Assembly (NCBI GenBank): GCA_947441055.1
Contig: CANETC010000004.1
Location: 1 to 42,556 of the forward strand
DNA from: Cytophagaceae bacterium
GTDB taxonomy: Bacteria > Bacteroidota > Bacteroidia > Cytophagales > Flexibacteraceae
Direction: 5' to 3'
Length of the DNA stretch: 42,556 bases
Part shown: positions 15,707-25,973 of the stretch, piece by piece
Numbering within the stretch: position 1 is the first letter of the stretch
Layout of the letters: each line of letters opens with the position of its first letter
The notes under the pieces: generated by a model
Told to the model about the DNA's origin: nothing
What the model saw: only the letters and a program-made list of their open reading frames with translations
The model's database searches: none
Position numbers and translations under genes: made by a program

Positions 15707-17947
15707 CTAATTCGCCACCTCCACAGAATGGTCCAAGGCATGGGCCCAAATTTGTTCCGCACTTGCTACTGGAAGATTTTCTCCCCAAAGTTCAAGATTG
15801 GCTTCCGCAAGCACTTCGCCGATCAAACTTGCATGCGCACCAAACAAGGCCAAAACCTTTTCTGGCTTGGCGGTACTCAGCACCCAGCGGTGACCGCCTT
15901 CAGCGAAAAGCCAATTAATCGGATCTTCTGCCTCATAAGAAATCTTCGCACCAAAGCCGGTTCCAAATAGCTTTTCTGCCAGGCAAACCGCAAGCCCACC
16001 TTCCGAAACATCGTGCGCCGACCGAACAAGGCCCTGCTGAATCGCCTCCAGCATCCGCTTATTCAGTTCTGAAGCTTCATCCAGATCAATACCCGGACAA
16101 TCACCATAAACGGCACCGAAGAGCATCTTCTGTAATTCACTTCCACCAAATGCCGCTTGCTCATTTCCTCCGATTAGGATAAGAGAATCACCGGCATGCT
16201 TTACCATTTGGGTTGTAATGTGGTCGGGGTTGTCAATCAATCCAACCATGCCGATGATTGGCGTTGGAAAAACGGCACCCATGCTGCTGCGTTCGTTGTA
16301 CAAACTCACATTTCCACCAATTACAGGAATATCAAAAGCCTTGCAAGCAGCCACGATGCCGTCCACAGACTTCTCAATCTGCCAGAAGATTTCCGGGTTT
16401 TCAGGACTACCAAAATTAAGGCCGTCAGTTACCCCAATGGGTTGTGCACCAGAAGCGATTATGTTTCGGCTGGCTTCCGCCATGCACAAGGCACCACCTT
16501 TTTCTGGATTGAGATACACATACCGTGAATTGCAATCCACCGTCATGGCAAGTGCCTTTTGGGTTCCGCGGATGCGCAGGATTGCCGCATCACTTTTTTC
16601 GGGACCCGCCACCGTATTGGTTTGCACCATGTAATCATATTGCTGAAACACCCTCCTTTTGCTGGCAATGCTCGAAGCGGCCAAAAGGTCTTTCAAAATA
16701 TCCATCCAGTTGTTCTGGTATTTCTGCTCTGCCTGTTCCTTGATTTCAGCACTTACAGAAGCGGCCCTTTTCATGCCTTCCTGAAAGTAAACTGGCTCTG
16801 CAGAATTTCTGTAGTAAACGGGTGCTTCTTCTGTGAGGGCTTGTACGGGCATTTCTGCTTCCGTAACACCCTTGTGCTTTACCCGAAGAATGGGTTCTGA
16901 AATCACCGTTCCAACATTCACGGCATACAAATCCCACTTTTTAAAGATATCCGCAACTTCAGCTTCATAGCCTTTTTCCACCACCAGCAACATCCGTTCC
17001 TGAGATTCGCTGAGCATCATTTCATAAGCGCTCATGTTCTTTTCACGCTGTGGCACAAGGTCCAGATTGAGTTCAATACCAACACCGCCTTTTGCCGCCA
17101 TTTCGGCCGAAGAGCAACTCAAACCCGCAGCACCCATATCCTGAATGCCGATAATTTTAGGGTGCTGAATGGCTTCCAGACAGGCCTCAATCAGGAGTTT
17201 TTCCATAAATGGATCACCTACCTGAACCGAAGGGCGTTTGCTTTCGCTTTCCTCGCTGAGGTTTTCAGAGGCAAAAGTAGCACCATGAATTCCATCACGA
17301 CCAGTAGAGGATCCAACATACAGAACGCTGTTGCCAATGCCACCTGCGACGCCCTTTTGCAAATCTTCGTGCTTAAGCAGGCCCACGCACATGGCATTTA
17401 CCAAAGGATTGCCGTTATAGCAATCATCAAAATAGATTTCTCCGCCAACAGTTGGCACACCCACACTATTGCCATAGGCTGAAATTCCTTTTACAACCTT
17501 TTCAAATAGATAGCGGTTTCTCTCATTGCTTAATTCTCCAAAACGAAGGGAATTGAGACAGGCTACAGGCCGAGCACCCATAGAAAATACATCGCGGATA
17601 ATTCCACCCACACCCGTAGCCGCGCCCTGAAATGGCTCAACAGCCGAAGGATGGTTGTGACTTTCAATCTTAAAAACCACTGCAAGACCATCGCCAATGT
17701 CGATAACCCCAGCGCCTTCGCCAGGACCCTGCAACACTTTCGGGCTTTTGGTTGGAAACTTCCTGAGCTGAGGCTTGGTATTTTTATAGCTGCAATGTTC
17801 GCTCCACATTACGGAGAAAATACCCAGCTCGGTATAATTGGGAAGCCGGCCACCAAGGTGTTCGGTAATTTTTTCAAATTCACCATCGCTTACACCCATG
17901 CGGCTGTAAATCTTCTGGTCTTTTATTTGTTGAGGATTGGGATACAA
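15707..17947 (-). CDS. purL: FGAM synthase, PurL catalytic subunit (small type)
   Basis: PurL uses ATP and ammonia to convert FGAR to FGAM. At 746 residues it is the small form that works as a complex with PurS and PurQ, unlike the single chain of about 1200-1300 residues in many Bacteroidota. Motifs include [13 protein letters not shown] near the N-terminus, [38 protein letters not shown] and [12 protein letters not shown]. It starts 4 bases after the purQ stop and is the last gene of the purK-purC-purS-purQ-purL operon. No hairpin terminator directly follows it. Confidence 0.97.
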   Translation of the reverse strand: MYPNPQQIKDQKIYSRMGVSDGEFEKITEHLGGRLPNYTELGIFSVMWSEHCSYKNTKPQLRKFPTKSPKVLQGPGEGAGVIDIGDGLAVVFKIESHNHPSAVEPFQGAATGVGGIIRDVFSMGARPVACLNSLRFGELSNERNRYLFEKVVKGISAYGNSVGVPTVGGEIYFDDCYNGNPLVNAMCVGLLKHEDLQKGVAGGIGNSVLYVGSSTGRDGIHGATFASENLSEESESKRPSVQVGDPFMEKLLIEACLEAIQHPKIIGIQDMGAAGLSCSSAEMAAKGGVGIELNLDLVPQREKNMSAYEMMLSESQERMLLVVEKGYEAEVADIFKKWDLYAVNVGTVISEPILRVKHKGVTEAEMPVQALTEEAPVYYRNSAEPVYFQEGMKRAASVSAEIKEQAEQKYQNNWMDILKDLLAASSIASKRRVFQQYDYMVQTNTVAGPEKSDAAILRIRGTQKALAMTVDCNSRYVYLNPEKGGALCMAEASRNIIASGAQPIGVTDGLNFGSPENPEIFWQIEKSVDGIVAACKAFDIPVIGGNVSLYNERSSMGAVFPTPIIGMVGLIDNPDHITTQMVKHAGDSLILIGGNEQAAFGGSELQKMLFGAVYGDCPGIDLDEASELNKRMLEAIQQGLVRSAHDVSEGGLAVCLAEKLFGTGFGAKISYEAEDPINWLFAEGGHRWVLSTAKPEKVLALFGAHASLIGEVLAEANLELWGENLPVASAEQIWAHALDHSVEVAN

Positions 17948-17951
17948 AATA

Positions 17952-18626
17952 TTAAGCCGTTTTGTGTTGACAAAAATTCAATATAGAATGAAAAAGAGGC
18001 AGGCCGTCTGTTCCTCCAAGAAGGCTTTCTACAACCCGCTCCGGATGGGGCATCATTCCCAAAACATTGCCTTTTGAATTGCAGATACCCGCAATGTTCA
18101 TGAAAGAACCATTGGGATTATTCTCGTACTCGAACAGAATTTGACCATTCGATTTCAGGCGGGCATATGTTTCAGCATCGCAGTAATAATTGCCCTCACC
18201 ATGCGCAATGGGAATTTCAAGGACCTGATTTTCAGAATACGCCGAAGTAAACATGCTGTGGTTGTTTGCCACACGAAGTTTTTCGGGGCGACAAATGAAG
18301 GACAGGCCCTCGTTTCGTAGGAGTGCTCCTTCCAACAGACCTGCTTCCAGTAAAATCTGAAAGCCATTGCAGACACCAATCACAGGTTTTCCGCTTTCAG
18401 CGAATTCCTGCAACGCTTTCATCACAGGAGAAAACCGGGCAATGGCACCGCAACGGAGATAATCACCATAGGAAAAGCCACCCGGCACGGCTACTACATC
18501 AAATCCTTCCAGGGAAGATTCTGAATGAAACACATACTGACATTCCACCTTCGGCATCAACTGCCAGGCACCCAGCATATCCTGGTCACAATTAGAACCG
18601 GGAAAAACCAATACAGCTACTTTCAT
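17952..18626 (-). CDS. purQ: FGAM synthase, PurQ glutaminase subunit
   Basis: PurQ releases ammonia from glutamine for PurL. The 224-residue class I glutamine amidotransferase has [10 protein letters not shown] at its N-terminus, [17 protein letters not shown], the nucleophile elbow GVCNGFQIL with the catalytic cysteine, and the late MMPHPER histidine-glutamate part of the triad. Gaps of 3-4 bases to purS and purL show translational coupling of the three subunits. Confidence 0.97.
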   Translation of the reverse strand: MKVAVLVFPGSNCDQDMLGAWQLMPKVECQYVFHSESSLEGFDVVAVPGGFSYGDYLRCGAIARFSPVMKALQEFAESGKPVIGVCNGFQILLEAGLLEGALLRNEGLSFICRPEKLRVANNHSMFTSAYSENQVLEIPIAHGEGNYYCDAETYARLKSNGQILFEYENNPNGSFMNIAGICNSKGNVLGMMPHPERVVESLLGGTDGLPLFHSILNFCQHKTA

Positions 18627-18629
18627 TTC

Positions 18630-18875
18630 TTATGCCGCATTTTCTATTGTAAAATCAACATCTTCAATCACTTCGTTTACAAGCAATTTTTGACACATAG
18701 ATTTTATCCGGCTTTCGATATCGTCCACATTGTCGGTAAACAATTGGAAGTATTTTCCAACCCGAACAGTCTGCACTTCATTAAAACCAAGTTGATGAAG
18801 GGCGTTGGTAACTGCTTTTCCCTGTGGGTCGAGGATGTTCTCCTTCAAATAGACATGAACCTTTATCTTGTACAT
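18630..18875 (-). CDS. purS: FGAM synthase, PurS subunit
   Basis: PurS is the small protein that bridges PurQ and PurL so ammonia can pass between them. The 81-residue sequence starts MYKIKVHVYLKENILDPQG and includes LGFNEVQTVRVGKYFQL, both typical of PurS. It sits between purC and purQ with gaps of 5 and 3 bases. Confidence 0.95.
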   Translation of the reverse strand: MYKIKVHVYLKENILDPQGKAVTNALHQLGFNEVQTVRVGKYFQLFTDNVDDIESRIKSMCQKLLVNEVIEDVDFTIENAA

Positions 18876-18880
18876 TTTTA

Positions 18881-19600
18881 TTAAGCTTCGTTTTTCAGAA
18901 TTCCAACTCTAACTGCCAATGAATGATAGGTTTCTGCCAAAGGAGCAAGGTCCCGGCGAAACACATCTTTGTCTAATTTCTGGCCTGTTTTTGCGTCCCA
19001 GATGCGGCAAGTATCAGGAGAAATTTCGTCTGCCAAAAGTATGTTGCCCTCTGTTGTTTTTCCGAATTCCAATTTGAAATCGATCAAATCGAGACCATGC
19101 CCAAGGAAAAAATCCTGTAACAACGTATTGACAAGCAAGGCTTTTTCCTTAATCTGTTTTAGTTCATCAGGGCTTGCAAGATTAAGCGCAAAAATATGGT
19201 CGTCGTTCAGCATGGGATCGCCGAGTTCATCATTTTTGTAACAAAGCTCGATGATCGGAAATGGCATTGGAAAACCTTCTTCCTTTCCGATGCGTTTGGC
19301 CAGGGTGCCGGCGGCCTTGTTGCGTACAATCACCTCAAGTGGAATAATGCTGACCTTTTTCGCCAGATGTTCTGTTTCAGAAATTTTTCCTTCAAAATGG
19401 TTTTCAATTCCTTTTTCCGATAGCAATCCGAAAAAGAAGGAAGTAAAAAGATTGTTCAGTTTTCCCTTTCCTTCGATGCTGTCTTTTTTCACCCCGTTAA
19501 AAGCCGTGGCGCTGTCCTTGTATTCCACCCGAATAATTCCAGGCTTATCTGTGCTGTAAATTTTCTTGGCTTTTCCTTCGTATAGCATTTCGTTTTGCAT
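18881..19600 (-). CDS. purC: SAICAR synthetase
   Basis: PurC joins CAIR and aspartate using ATP. The 239-residue protein begins MLYEGKAKKIYST and has EVIVRNKAAGTLAKR, LIDFKLEFGK and the signature LADEISPDTCRIWD. Length and motifs match bacterial PurC. Its product precedes the adenylosuccinate lyase step, for which no gene is present here. Confidence 0.97.
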   Translation of the reverse strand: MQNEMLYEGKAKKIYSTDKPGIIRVEYKDSATAFNGVKKDSIEGKGKLNNLFTSFFFGLLSEKGIENHFEGKISETEHLAKKVSIIPLEVIVRNKAAGTLAKRIGKEEGFPMPFPIIELCYKNDELGDPMLNDDHIFALNLASPDELKQIKEKALLVNTLLQDFFLGHGLDLIDFKLEFGKTTEGNILLADEISPDTCRIWDAKTGQKLDKDVFRRDLAPLAETYHSLAVRVGILKNEA

Positions 19601-19603
19601 GAT

Positions 19604-20713
19604 TCAGAGAATTGTTTTTGCGCTTTCAAGACATTGGTTTAGTTCCTTTTCCAGAACATTGATGTGCCCCATTTTTCGGCCTTGTCGGGCCTCCTTTTTT
19701 CCATAAAGGTGCAGCTTGTGTTTGCCTATTTTTTCGCGGTCGAGTTTTTCCATATCCTCGCCGAGAACATTCAGCATCACACAAGGAGAAACAAGACTTA
19801 CATCGCCCAATGGCAGATTGCAGATGGCGCGGATGTGCTGTTCAAACTGAGAAGTAAGGCAGGCATCGAGAGAAAAATGCCCACTGTTGTGCGGTCGCGG
19901 GGCGAGTTCATTAACCCTGATTTCTTCGCCTTTGAGAAAAAGTTCGATGGCCAAAGTACCTTGAAGATTCAGTCCATCAGCAAGCTGAAGGGCGATTTCT
20001 TCGGCCTTCTTTCGGGTACTTTCCGGAATTCGGGCAGGCACAATACTTTGGAATAAAATTTGATTTCGGTGAATGTTTTCAGCAATGGAAAATACCTTGC
20101 TTTCTCCACGGGCACTGCGGCAAACAATGGCCGAAAGTTCCATGTCAAAATCAAATGCCTTTTCGGCTACATAGGCCCGGTCGGGGTTATAATGTTGTTG
20201 GCTGAAAATACTCAGGTCTTCTGGTCCAGACAACACAAATTGCCCCTTTCCGTCATAACCTCCGCGGGCTGTTTTGAGGAAGGTTTTATGGGGATTTTGA
20301 GCAAAAAAGTTTGAAAAAACATCCAATTCTTCCTTGGTGCGGATGGTGTGATAATCAGCGGTTTCGAGTCCAAGACTGCGGATTGCTTCTTTTTCTATAA
20401 TGCGGTCCTGGGTGATTTCAAGCAAACGGCTGCTTTGGGGAAGTTTTGATTCAAGGATTCGCGCCGAACTTAAAGGAACATTTTCAAATTCGTAGGTGAT
20501 TACATCACATGCCTGGAGAAGTTCGAGACAAGCAACTTCATCATTATATGGCGATTTCAGGAGCCTGTCAGCAACTTCGGCACAAGGACAATTTTCCTCT
20601 GGATCCAGCACAATAATTTGAAAACCCATGGCTCTGGCGGCCAGTGCCATCATCCTCCCCAATTGTCCGCCGCCCAAAATTCCGATTGTCTGGATGGCAA
20701 AATTTTGGTTCAT
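19604..20713 (-). CDS. purK: N5-carboxyaminoimidazole ribonucleotide synthetase
   Basis: PurK carboxylates AIR at N5 using ATP and bicarbonate. The 369-residue ATP-grasp protein begins with IGILGGGQLGRMMALAA, followed by FENVP, KTARGGYDGKGQ, AFDFDMELSAIV and NELAPRPHNSGH. It opens the purK-purC-purS-purQ-purL operon, with 3 bases to purC. Its partner purE is not in the window. A TACTTTTG box 190 bases upstream may be the promoter, which would leave a long leader. Confidence 0.96.
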   Translation of the reverse strand: MNQNFAIQTIGILGGGQLGRMMALAARAMGFQIIVLDPEENCPCAEVADRLLKSPYNDEVACLELLQACDVITYEFENVPLSSARILESKLPQSSRLLEITQDRIIEKEAIRSLGLETADYHTIRTKEELDVFSNFFAQNPHKTFLKTARGGYDGKGQFVLSGPEDLSIFSQQHYNPDRAYVAEKAFDFDMELSAIVCRSARGESKVFSIAENIHRNQILFQSIVPARIPESTRKKAEEIALQLADGLNLQGTLAIELFLKGEEIRVNELAPRPHNSGHFSLDACLTSQFEQHIRAICNLPLGDVSLVSPCVMLNVLGEDMEKLDREKIGKHKLHLYGKKEARQGRKMGHINVLEKELNQCLESAKTIL

Positions 20714-20901
20714 GGCATTAATTGGGTTTAAGGTTGTGGTTGATTTTTATAGGAGATTGACAAAAAAATCCTGCCAACGAAACCTGTTTTTCCCTCACAC
20801 AAGAAAGGACTCGAAAATCCCGAAGAAACTGATTTGGTTTCCTTTATGCCAGCATTAAAAAAACTTCGGGAACAATGCTCCGGAGGGTAGCTCATGGACC
20901 C

Positions 20902-20909
20902 CAAAAGTA
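20902..20909 (-). promoter_or_regulatory. Possible promoter -7 box of the pur operon
   Basis: TACTTTTG on the minus strand fits the -7 consensus exactly, but no TTTG or TTG lies at the right distance. The resulting leader of about 180 bases contains 8 bp arms TCCCGAAG/CTTCGGGA, which may fold. I recognise no known riboswitch in it. Confidence 0.4.
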
Positions 20910-21199
20910 GGAAGTACGCGGATATTTGAAGCGAAACCAAAGGAAGTCTTAACATAGAATTAACATTGCCCAAAAGAAAAGTAGGGAATCTAAAAAAAAC
21001 CAATGAACAACATGGTTTTTCTTTTGTCGAAAACCGCAATACGAATGCAATAAACCACTGGATAATTGAATCATACAATTGGATAATTAGGTTTGGTTTC
21101 ACATTCTTATTCAAAGACCTTTCATTCACCAAAGCAACAGGAAAGCAAAGAAGGAAGATGGTATTCCAACCTAAGCCCTCCTGAAACTTGTGGCCTGGC

Positions 21200-21605
21200 A
21201 GACTTTTGGCTGAGTGTTTGTCAGAAAGAATGAAGGTTTCAGCCGATCAGTACTATTAAAAACTAAACTAGAGGATTTCCTTCATTCTGAAATTCTACCG
21301 ATTTCCCAGGCCGTTCTTCTTGAATCAGAAGAACGGCCAAATGGGGAAAACCAAGATTGTTTTCACGTTTTCTTGATCGCTTTAAACACTTTTTCGTTTG
21401 AAAAAGTGTAATAACCAGCATTTATTCCTTTGAAAAAGTGTGCTTTTCAAATGGCCTAGTTCATTTTACAATAAAGAAAAGCGGCACAAGAAGCTCCTAG
21501 CTGCAGATAATGAAAGGAACTAATAATGAAAAAAGTATAGCTCATCTTACAATCAGAAGAACGGCCAAATGGGGAAACCAAATCCGATTTTTTTAGATTT
21601 GGACC
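21200..21605. repeat. Gene-free stretch with several inverted and direct repeats
   Basis: The 892-base gap between purK and tag has no convincing gene. Its right half holds four repeats. Arms AGAATGAAGG/CCTTCATTCT lie at 21227-21236 and 21279-21288. A 12 bp hairpin GGCCGTTCTTCT/AGAAGAACGGCC lies at 21309-21338. A 10 bp hairpin ACACTTTTTC/GAAAAAGTGT lies at 21386-21409, with another GAAAAAGTGT near 21432. A direct repeat (aatcagaagaacggcc...) lies at 21324 and 21551. The left half (20714-21199) shows only the possible pur leader. Confidence 0.7.
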
Positions 21606-22184
21606 ATGCATTACTGTGAGGCCGTTTTAAAAATGCCAGCGGATAGTCCGCATATTCATTATCACCTAAAAGAATACGGATTCCCCATTTACGATGACAA
21701 TGAACTGTTCGGTCGGCTTTTGCTGGAAATTAATCAAGCGGGACTTAGCTGGACCACAATCCTGAAAAAGCAGAACAGCTTTAGAAAAGCCTACTCAAAT
21801 TTTAACATCATCGAAGTAGCAGGCTACGGGGAAAATGACTTCGAGAGGCTAATGGGCAATCCGGGAATCATTCGGAATAAACTCAAAATAGAAGCAGCAA
21901 TTTACAATGCGGGCGTTATCTTGAAACTTCAGGCCGATTCAGGATCCTTTTTAAAATGGCTCGAAAGCCGTCAAGGAAAAAACAAAGAAGAATGGATAAA
22001 ACTATTCAGAAAATCCTTCCGGTTTACGGGAGGTGAAATTGTAAATGAATTTCTGATGAGCATCGGTTTTTTGCCTGGTGCCCACCTTCCAGAATGTCCG
22101 GTGTATGAAGCGTGTAAACGAAAAGGCGCTGTTCACTTCAATCATCAGATTAGGCCGCCTGACCCATCTGATGCAAATGCCTGA
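21606..22184 (+). CDS. tag: DNA-3-methyladenine glycosylase I
   Basis: Tag removes 3-methyladenine from alkylated DNA, starting base excision repair. The 192-residue protein shows the family pattern YHLKEYGFPIYDDNELFGRLLLEINQAGLSWTTILKK, then GNPGIIRNKLKIEA. The zinc ligands appear kept: Cys4, an early His, and His/Cys in GAHLPECPVY near the C-terminus. The track start at 21606 is preferred because it retains Cys4. A TAGATTTG box lies right before the ATG, so the message may have almost no leader. Its last 35 bases overlap the convergent desaturase gene. Confidence 0.9.
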   Translation: MHYCEAVLKMPADSPHIHYHLKEYGFPIYDDNELFGRLLLEINQAGLSWTTILKKQNSFRKAYSNFNIIEVAGYGENDFERLMGNPGIIRNKLKIEAAIYNAGVILKLQADSGSFLKWLESRQGKNKEEWIKLFRKSFRFTGGEIVNEFLMSIGFLPGAHLPECPVYEACKRKGAVHFNHQIRPPDPSDANA

Positions 22185-23226
22185 AGTGTGAATAAAGAGC
22201 CTGGCGGAAAGATTTGAACTCCACAAAAGGAATATTGTATTCCCTGCATGTTTCGCATATAATCTTGTGAATTGCCGGATAGTGCACATGGCTGATGCGC
22301 GGGAAAAGGTGATGCACCATTTGGAAGTTCAATCCACCCAACAACCATCCAAGAATTTTGCTTCTGGTACTAAAATTCACCGTTGTGCGAATCTGGTGAA
22401 CCGACCATTCAGTCTCAATGTCATAGGAATCTTCTCCCGACTTTACCGGAAAATCTGCTCCTTCTACAATGTGGGCCAATTGAAAAACAATTGCAAGTGT
22501 AATTCCACAACTCAAAGAAAGTAGTATATACCCCCCAATTGCCTGAAGAGGTCCAACCAATAGGCATGGCAGGCCAATGAATATGGCCGTATGACTTATT
22601 TTTGTAATCCAGAAAATAAAATGGTCTTTTCTGCTGAGCTTTTGCATTTCTGTTTCTTCAGCAATTTTACCAGTGAAATACTTTTTGAAATCGCGGTAAT
22701 AGATCCAGAAAATGTACGTGAGGCTGTAAAGTGCAAGGGCGTAATATGCTTGAAAACGATGTAAAGGAAGGTAATTCTGCTCACCGTGAACCCTAAGGAA
22801 AGGCTTAAGATCAATGTCATCATCTACACCTTCAATGTTGGTATAAGTGTGGTGATTCACAACATGTTTTTGGTGCCAGAATAAGGAAATGCCTCCCAGA
22901 AAATTCAGAGAATGTGCCATGATGGAATTCACCTTACTATTGCCTGAATAACAAAAATGTGAGCCATCGTGCATCACATTAAAGCCAATAAGTGCAAAAA
23001 TGATTCCTTGAGAAAAATATAGTGCAAAAAGGGGCCAAAAGCCGGAAAGAAGTCCGGAAATCTGAAGGACGAAATTTGCTACAAGTAAAAACCCAAGAAT
23101 GCCGGTTTTCCAATAAAGCTCAGTGTTTCCGTATGGGGAAATTTTATTTTCAGCGAAATACTGGTTCACATTTTTCCGGAGTACCGATAAAAAATTGACG
23201 CCGGATTTCTCAAAATGAATGGTCAT
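22150..23226 (-). CDS. Membrane fatty acid desaturase (acyl-lipid/acyl-CoA type)
   Basis: This 358-residue di-iron membrane enzyme puts a double bond into fatty acyl chains using oxygen. All three histidine boxes are present: HDGSH, HQKHVVNHH and QMVHHLFP. The glutamine that starts the third box is typical of front-end and linoleoyl-CoA-like desaturases. Four or more hydrophobic segments span about residues 43-85 and 205-250. No fused cytochrome b5 domain is visible, so an external electron donor is needed. The tail-to-tail overlap with tag is 35 bases. Confidence 0.92.
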   Translation of the reverse strand: MTIHFEKSGVNFLSVLRKNVNQYFAENKISPYGNTELYWKTGILGFLLVANFVLQISGLLSGFWPLFALYFSQGIIFALIGFNVMHDGSHFCYSGNSKVNSIMAHSLNFLGGISLFWHQKHVVNHHTYTNIEGVDDDIDLKPFLRVHGEQNYLPLHRFQAYYALALYSLTYIFWIYYRDFKKYFTGKIAEETEMQKLSRKDHFIFWITKISHTAIFIGLPCLLVGPLQAIGGYILLSLSCGITLAIVFQLAHIVEGADFPVKSGEDSYDIETEWSVHQIRTTVNFSTRSKILGWLLGGLNFQMVHHLFPRISHVHYPAIHKIICETCREYNIPFVEFKSFRQALYSHFRHLHQMGQAA

Positions 23227-23363
23227 CAGAATAAAAATTAATTGGAGTTTGGTGCAATAAAGCCCATGGATTTTTAATTACAAGGCCACTACAAAGGGCT
23301 TAAAAAGCTCGTAAATCTAACCTTTTTCAAAGTTTTACACAAAAGAAACTGAAAACGATTTGC

Positions 23364-24485
23364 CTACGACATGATATCGCACAGTTTTTCCCCGATTTCA
23401 CTGCCTATGGCAACCCCCATTCCATTCATCCTGACACCCAGTACAAGACCATTTCCAAGGCTTTGAAGAATCGGTACTTTTTCCTCTCCAAAAGCCATGA
23501 TGCCAGCCCAGCGATGTTCTATCGAAAAGTGTGTCTCAGGTGGTAAAATCATGTTTTTTAAGTGCGTTTCGAGTGCGTTTTGGATGGCAGGATTTAGCTC
23601 AATTTCCAGGGTGGTTTCTTCTTCAAAAGCCAGATTACGGCCACCACCAAAAAGCACACGCTCACCCACATTCCGAAAATAATAATAGCCTTCATCGAAA
23701 TGGAAAATTCCCATAAGCTTCAAACCCGGAATCGGAGCCGTGATCAAAACCTGACCTCTACCCGGCTTTATATCCAAACCAGGAAAAAGGCTTTCTGTGA
23801 ATGCATTGGTACAAACTGCAACCCGCTCAGAGTTAAACTCTAGTTCATTTCCTTCTAATGCCGTTCGCCATTTACCATTGATCAATTCCGGCTTGAGGGC
23901 TTTGGCGCCTGTTAGAATTTCCACACCAAGCGAACGGGCACAGGCGATTAGATTTTTCATCATAAGTCCTGTGTGAATCTGACCTTCCACGCGGTTGCCA
24001 ATAAAATCGCGAATGCGTTCTCTCTGAAATCCAAAACCCGCCAATGCTGAATTATCATGCACAAACACCTCCTGACCAAATATTGGGTGTAAAAGCGTAT
24101 TGAGGTAGGGAATGGCCGTGGTATCAAAATCCTCCGATTGCAAAATCAATTCACCACCACCAAATTCCTCATAACCAATCGCATTGTCACCAAGTCGATT
24201 TCTCAAAAGCCGCAAACCTTTCGCCCGCATTTCCACCATTTCAAGCGCACGACTTTCACCGATTTGGTTGATATCATGAAGAATTTCAGCGGCAGATCCA
24301 TAACAGGCAAATCCTGCATTCCGGGTGCTGGCGCCACTGGGGAAAACCCCACTTTCAAGAATCAAAACCGAACTTTTGGGATGGCGCTCTTTCCAGCTGC
24401 AAGCTGTAGATAAGCCCACAATCCCACCCCCGATAATGAGCAAGTCATAATCCAAAAAACTTTCCTTTTCCCAGAAACTAAGCAT
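23364..24485 (-). CDS. FAD-dependent oxidoreductase (D-amino-acid oxidase family)
   Basis: The 373-residue flavoprotein starts with the dinucleotide-binding motif LLIIGGGIVGLSTA and continues ILESGVFPSGASTRNAGFACYG, the DAO/glycine-oxidase pattern. A late HRWAGIMAFGEEKVPI and GVRMNGMGVAIGSEIGEKL complete the FAD domain. Such enzymes oxidise amines or amino acids, giving an imine and hydrogen peroxide or a reduced quinone. The substrate is unknown. It is divergent from the M20 peptidase (75 bases between starts) and precedes the desaturase by 137 bases. Confidence 0.85.
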   Translation of the reverse strand: MLSFWEKESFLDYDLLIIGGGIVGLSTACSWKERHPKSSVLILESGVFPSGASTRNAGFACYGSAAEILHDINQIGESRALEMVEMRAKGLRLLRNRLGDNAIGYEEFGGGELILQSEDFDTTAIPYLNTLLHPIFGQEVFVHDNSALAGFGFQRERIRDFIGNRVEGQIHTGLMMKNLIACARSLGVEILTGAKALKPELINGKWRTALEGNELEFNSERVAVCTNAFTESLFPGLDIKPGRGQVLITAPIPGLKLMGIFHFDEGYYYFRNVGERVLFGGGRNLAFEEETTLEIELNPAIQNALETHLKNMILPPETHFSIEHRWAGIMAFGEEKVPILQSLGNGLVLGVRMNGMGVAIGSEIGEKLCDIMS

Positions 24486-24560
24486 GCCTGCAAGGTGTCA
24501 CTTGGCAAGAGACTACGCAAGACCCCATGGAAGAAGAATCCTTTTTCCTATTATTGAACC

Positions 24561-25751
24561 ATGATTTCCACCATCAAAAATCTTGCTGCCCAGATAAGCC
24601 CAAAAGTGCGCAACTGGCGCCAGCACCTGCATGCCAATCCGGAACTTTCATTCCTGGAAAATGAAACATCTGCGTTTGTTGCGAAAAACCTCGGCGAAAT
24701 GGGAATACAATTTCAATCAGGTATTGCTGGTACGGGCGTTGTGGGCCTGATTGAAGGCAAAAATCCCGGCTCAAGGGTGCTGGCACTTCGGGCTGATATG
24801 GATGCACTGCCCATTCTGGAAGAAAACGAGGTTGCCTACAAATCCACCAAACCGGGCGTAATGCACGCCTGCGGACACGATGCGCACACAGCCAGTCTAC
24901 TGGGCGCTTCCTGGATTCTGAACCAAATCAAAGACCAGTTTGAAGGTAGCATTAAACTAATATTTCAACCTGGAGAAGAGAAAATTCCGGGTGGGGCTTC
25001 GCTGCTGATCAAGGAAGGTGTTTTACAAAACCCGAGTCCGGCATCGATTATCGGGCAACATGTAATGCCCGGACTTGCGGTTGGAAAAGTTGGCTTCAGA
25101 GAAGGATTATACATGGCCAGTGCGGATGAAATTTACCTGACGATTCACGGAAAAGGCGGGCACGGAGCCATACCAAATGCCTCGATTGATGTAGTTGCCA
25201 TTATGGCCCAGGTAATTACCGGACTTCAGCAAGTGGTAAGTCGTGGAGCCAGTCCAACCATTCCGTCGGTTCTTTCATTTGGCAGGGTGATAGCCAATGG
25301 GGTAACAAATGTGCTGCCAAATTCTGTTTACCTTGAAGGGACATTCCGCACCATGGACGAAGCCTGGAGAGAAAAAGCCCATGAAAAAATCCGGCAGATT
25401 ACAGAAGGCATTTGTGCTGCTTTTGGCGCAAGAGCAGAATTGGAAATTCGTCGTGGATATCCGTTTTTGTTGAATGATGTGAACCTCACAAGGAAAACGA
25501 AAGCCAGCGCCATTGCCTACATGGGAGAAGAAAATGTGGTAAATCTCGACATGTGGATGGCTGCCGAAGACTTTGCTTATTACAGTCAGGCAATGCCAGG
25601 TTGCTTTTATCGGCTTGGAACCCGAAACGAAGAAAGGGGAATTGTCTCTGGCGTACATACACCCACATTCGACATAGATGAGGACGCCCTCGAAACGGGT
25701 TGTGGACTAATGGCCTGGCTGGCTTTGTCCGAGCTTGAATCGGGGAAATAG
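24561..25751 (+). CDS. M20 family amidohydrolase/peptidase (M20D type)
   Basis: This 396-residue zinc hydrolase of the hippurate/N-acyl-amino-acid deacylase group shows WRQHLHANPELSFLE, LRADMDALPI, the metal site MHACGHDAHTASLLGA, the catalytic FQPGEEKIPGGAS and IIGQHVMPG. A dimerisation domain with GKGGHGAIPNASIDV follows. It should remove an acyl group from an amino acid or similar compound in the cytoplasm. The exact substrate cannot be inferred. Confidence 0.92.
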   Translation: MISTIKNLAAQISPKVRNWRQHLHANPELSFLENETSAFVAKNLGEMGIQFQSGIAGTGVVGLIEGKNPGSRVLALRADMDALPILEENEVAYKSTKPGVMHACGHDAHTASLLGASWILNQIKDQFEGSIKLIFQPGEEKIPGGASLLIKEGVLQNPSPASIIGQHVMPGLAVGKVGFREGLYMASADEIYLTIHGKGGHGAIPNASIDVVAIMAQVITGLQQVVSRGASPTIPSVLSFGRVIANGVTNVLPNSVYLEGTFRTMDEAWREKAHEKIRQITEGICAAFGARAELEIRRGYPFLLNDVNLTRKTKASAIAYMGEENVVNLDMWMAAEDFAYYSQAMPGCFYRLGTRNEERGIVSGVHTPTFDIDEDALETGCGLMAWLALSELESGK

Positions 25752-25828
25752 ATGGAGCCACACACCATACCCAGAATGGAAACTTTCTGGACTTAAATGA
25801 ATTTTAATTTGAAATGTTTTGGTTTCTC

Positions 25829-25925
25829 GCATGAAGGATAGGAGCGGTTTGTGGCGCCTTTGCGCCACGGAAGTGAAGCGAACCCGCGGATAGCCTGGTG
25901 ACCGGACATCAGGACGGGCACATGC
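25829..25925. repeat. Dispersed intergenic element (copy B)
   Basis: This element lies between the M20 gene and smc: gcatgaaggataggagcgg, a perfect hairpin GTGGCGC-cttt-GCGCCAC (25851-25868), then ggaagtgaagcgaacccgcgg. Order and flanks match copy A at about 15.6 kb read on the opposite strand, while the hairpin sequence differs but stays paired. That suggests a family whose middle is conserved as structure. Confidence 0.65.
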
Positions 25926-25973
25926 CCAAAAACATTTGGTGAAAAACACAGGAGAATGGCTATACATCTCCCG

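Noticed and set aside
20714-20910. Purine riboswitch in the pur operon leader
   Set aside because: I could not find the conserved three-way-junction sequences; only one 8 bp stem with a long loop is seen.
20728-21132. 134-residue minus-strand ORF upstream of purK
   Set aside because: Biased, low-complexity composition, no domain, and it covers the likely purK promoter and leader.
21214-21411. 65-residue plus-strand ORF
   Set aside because: It is made up of the inverted repeats in this stretch and has no recognisable features.
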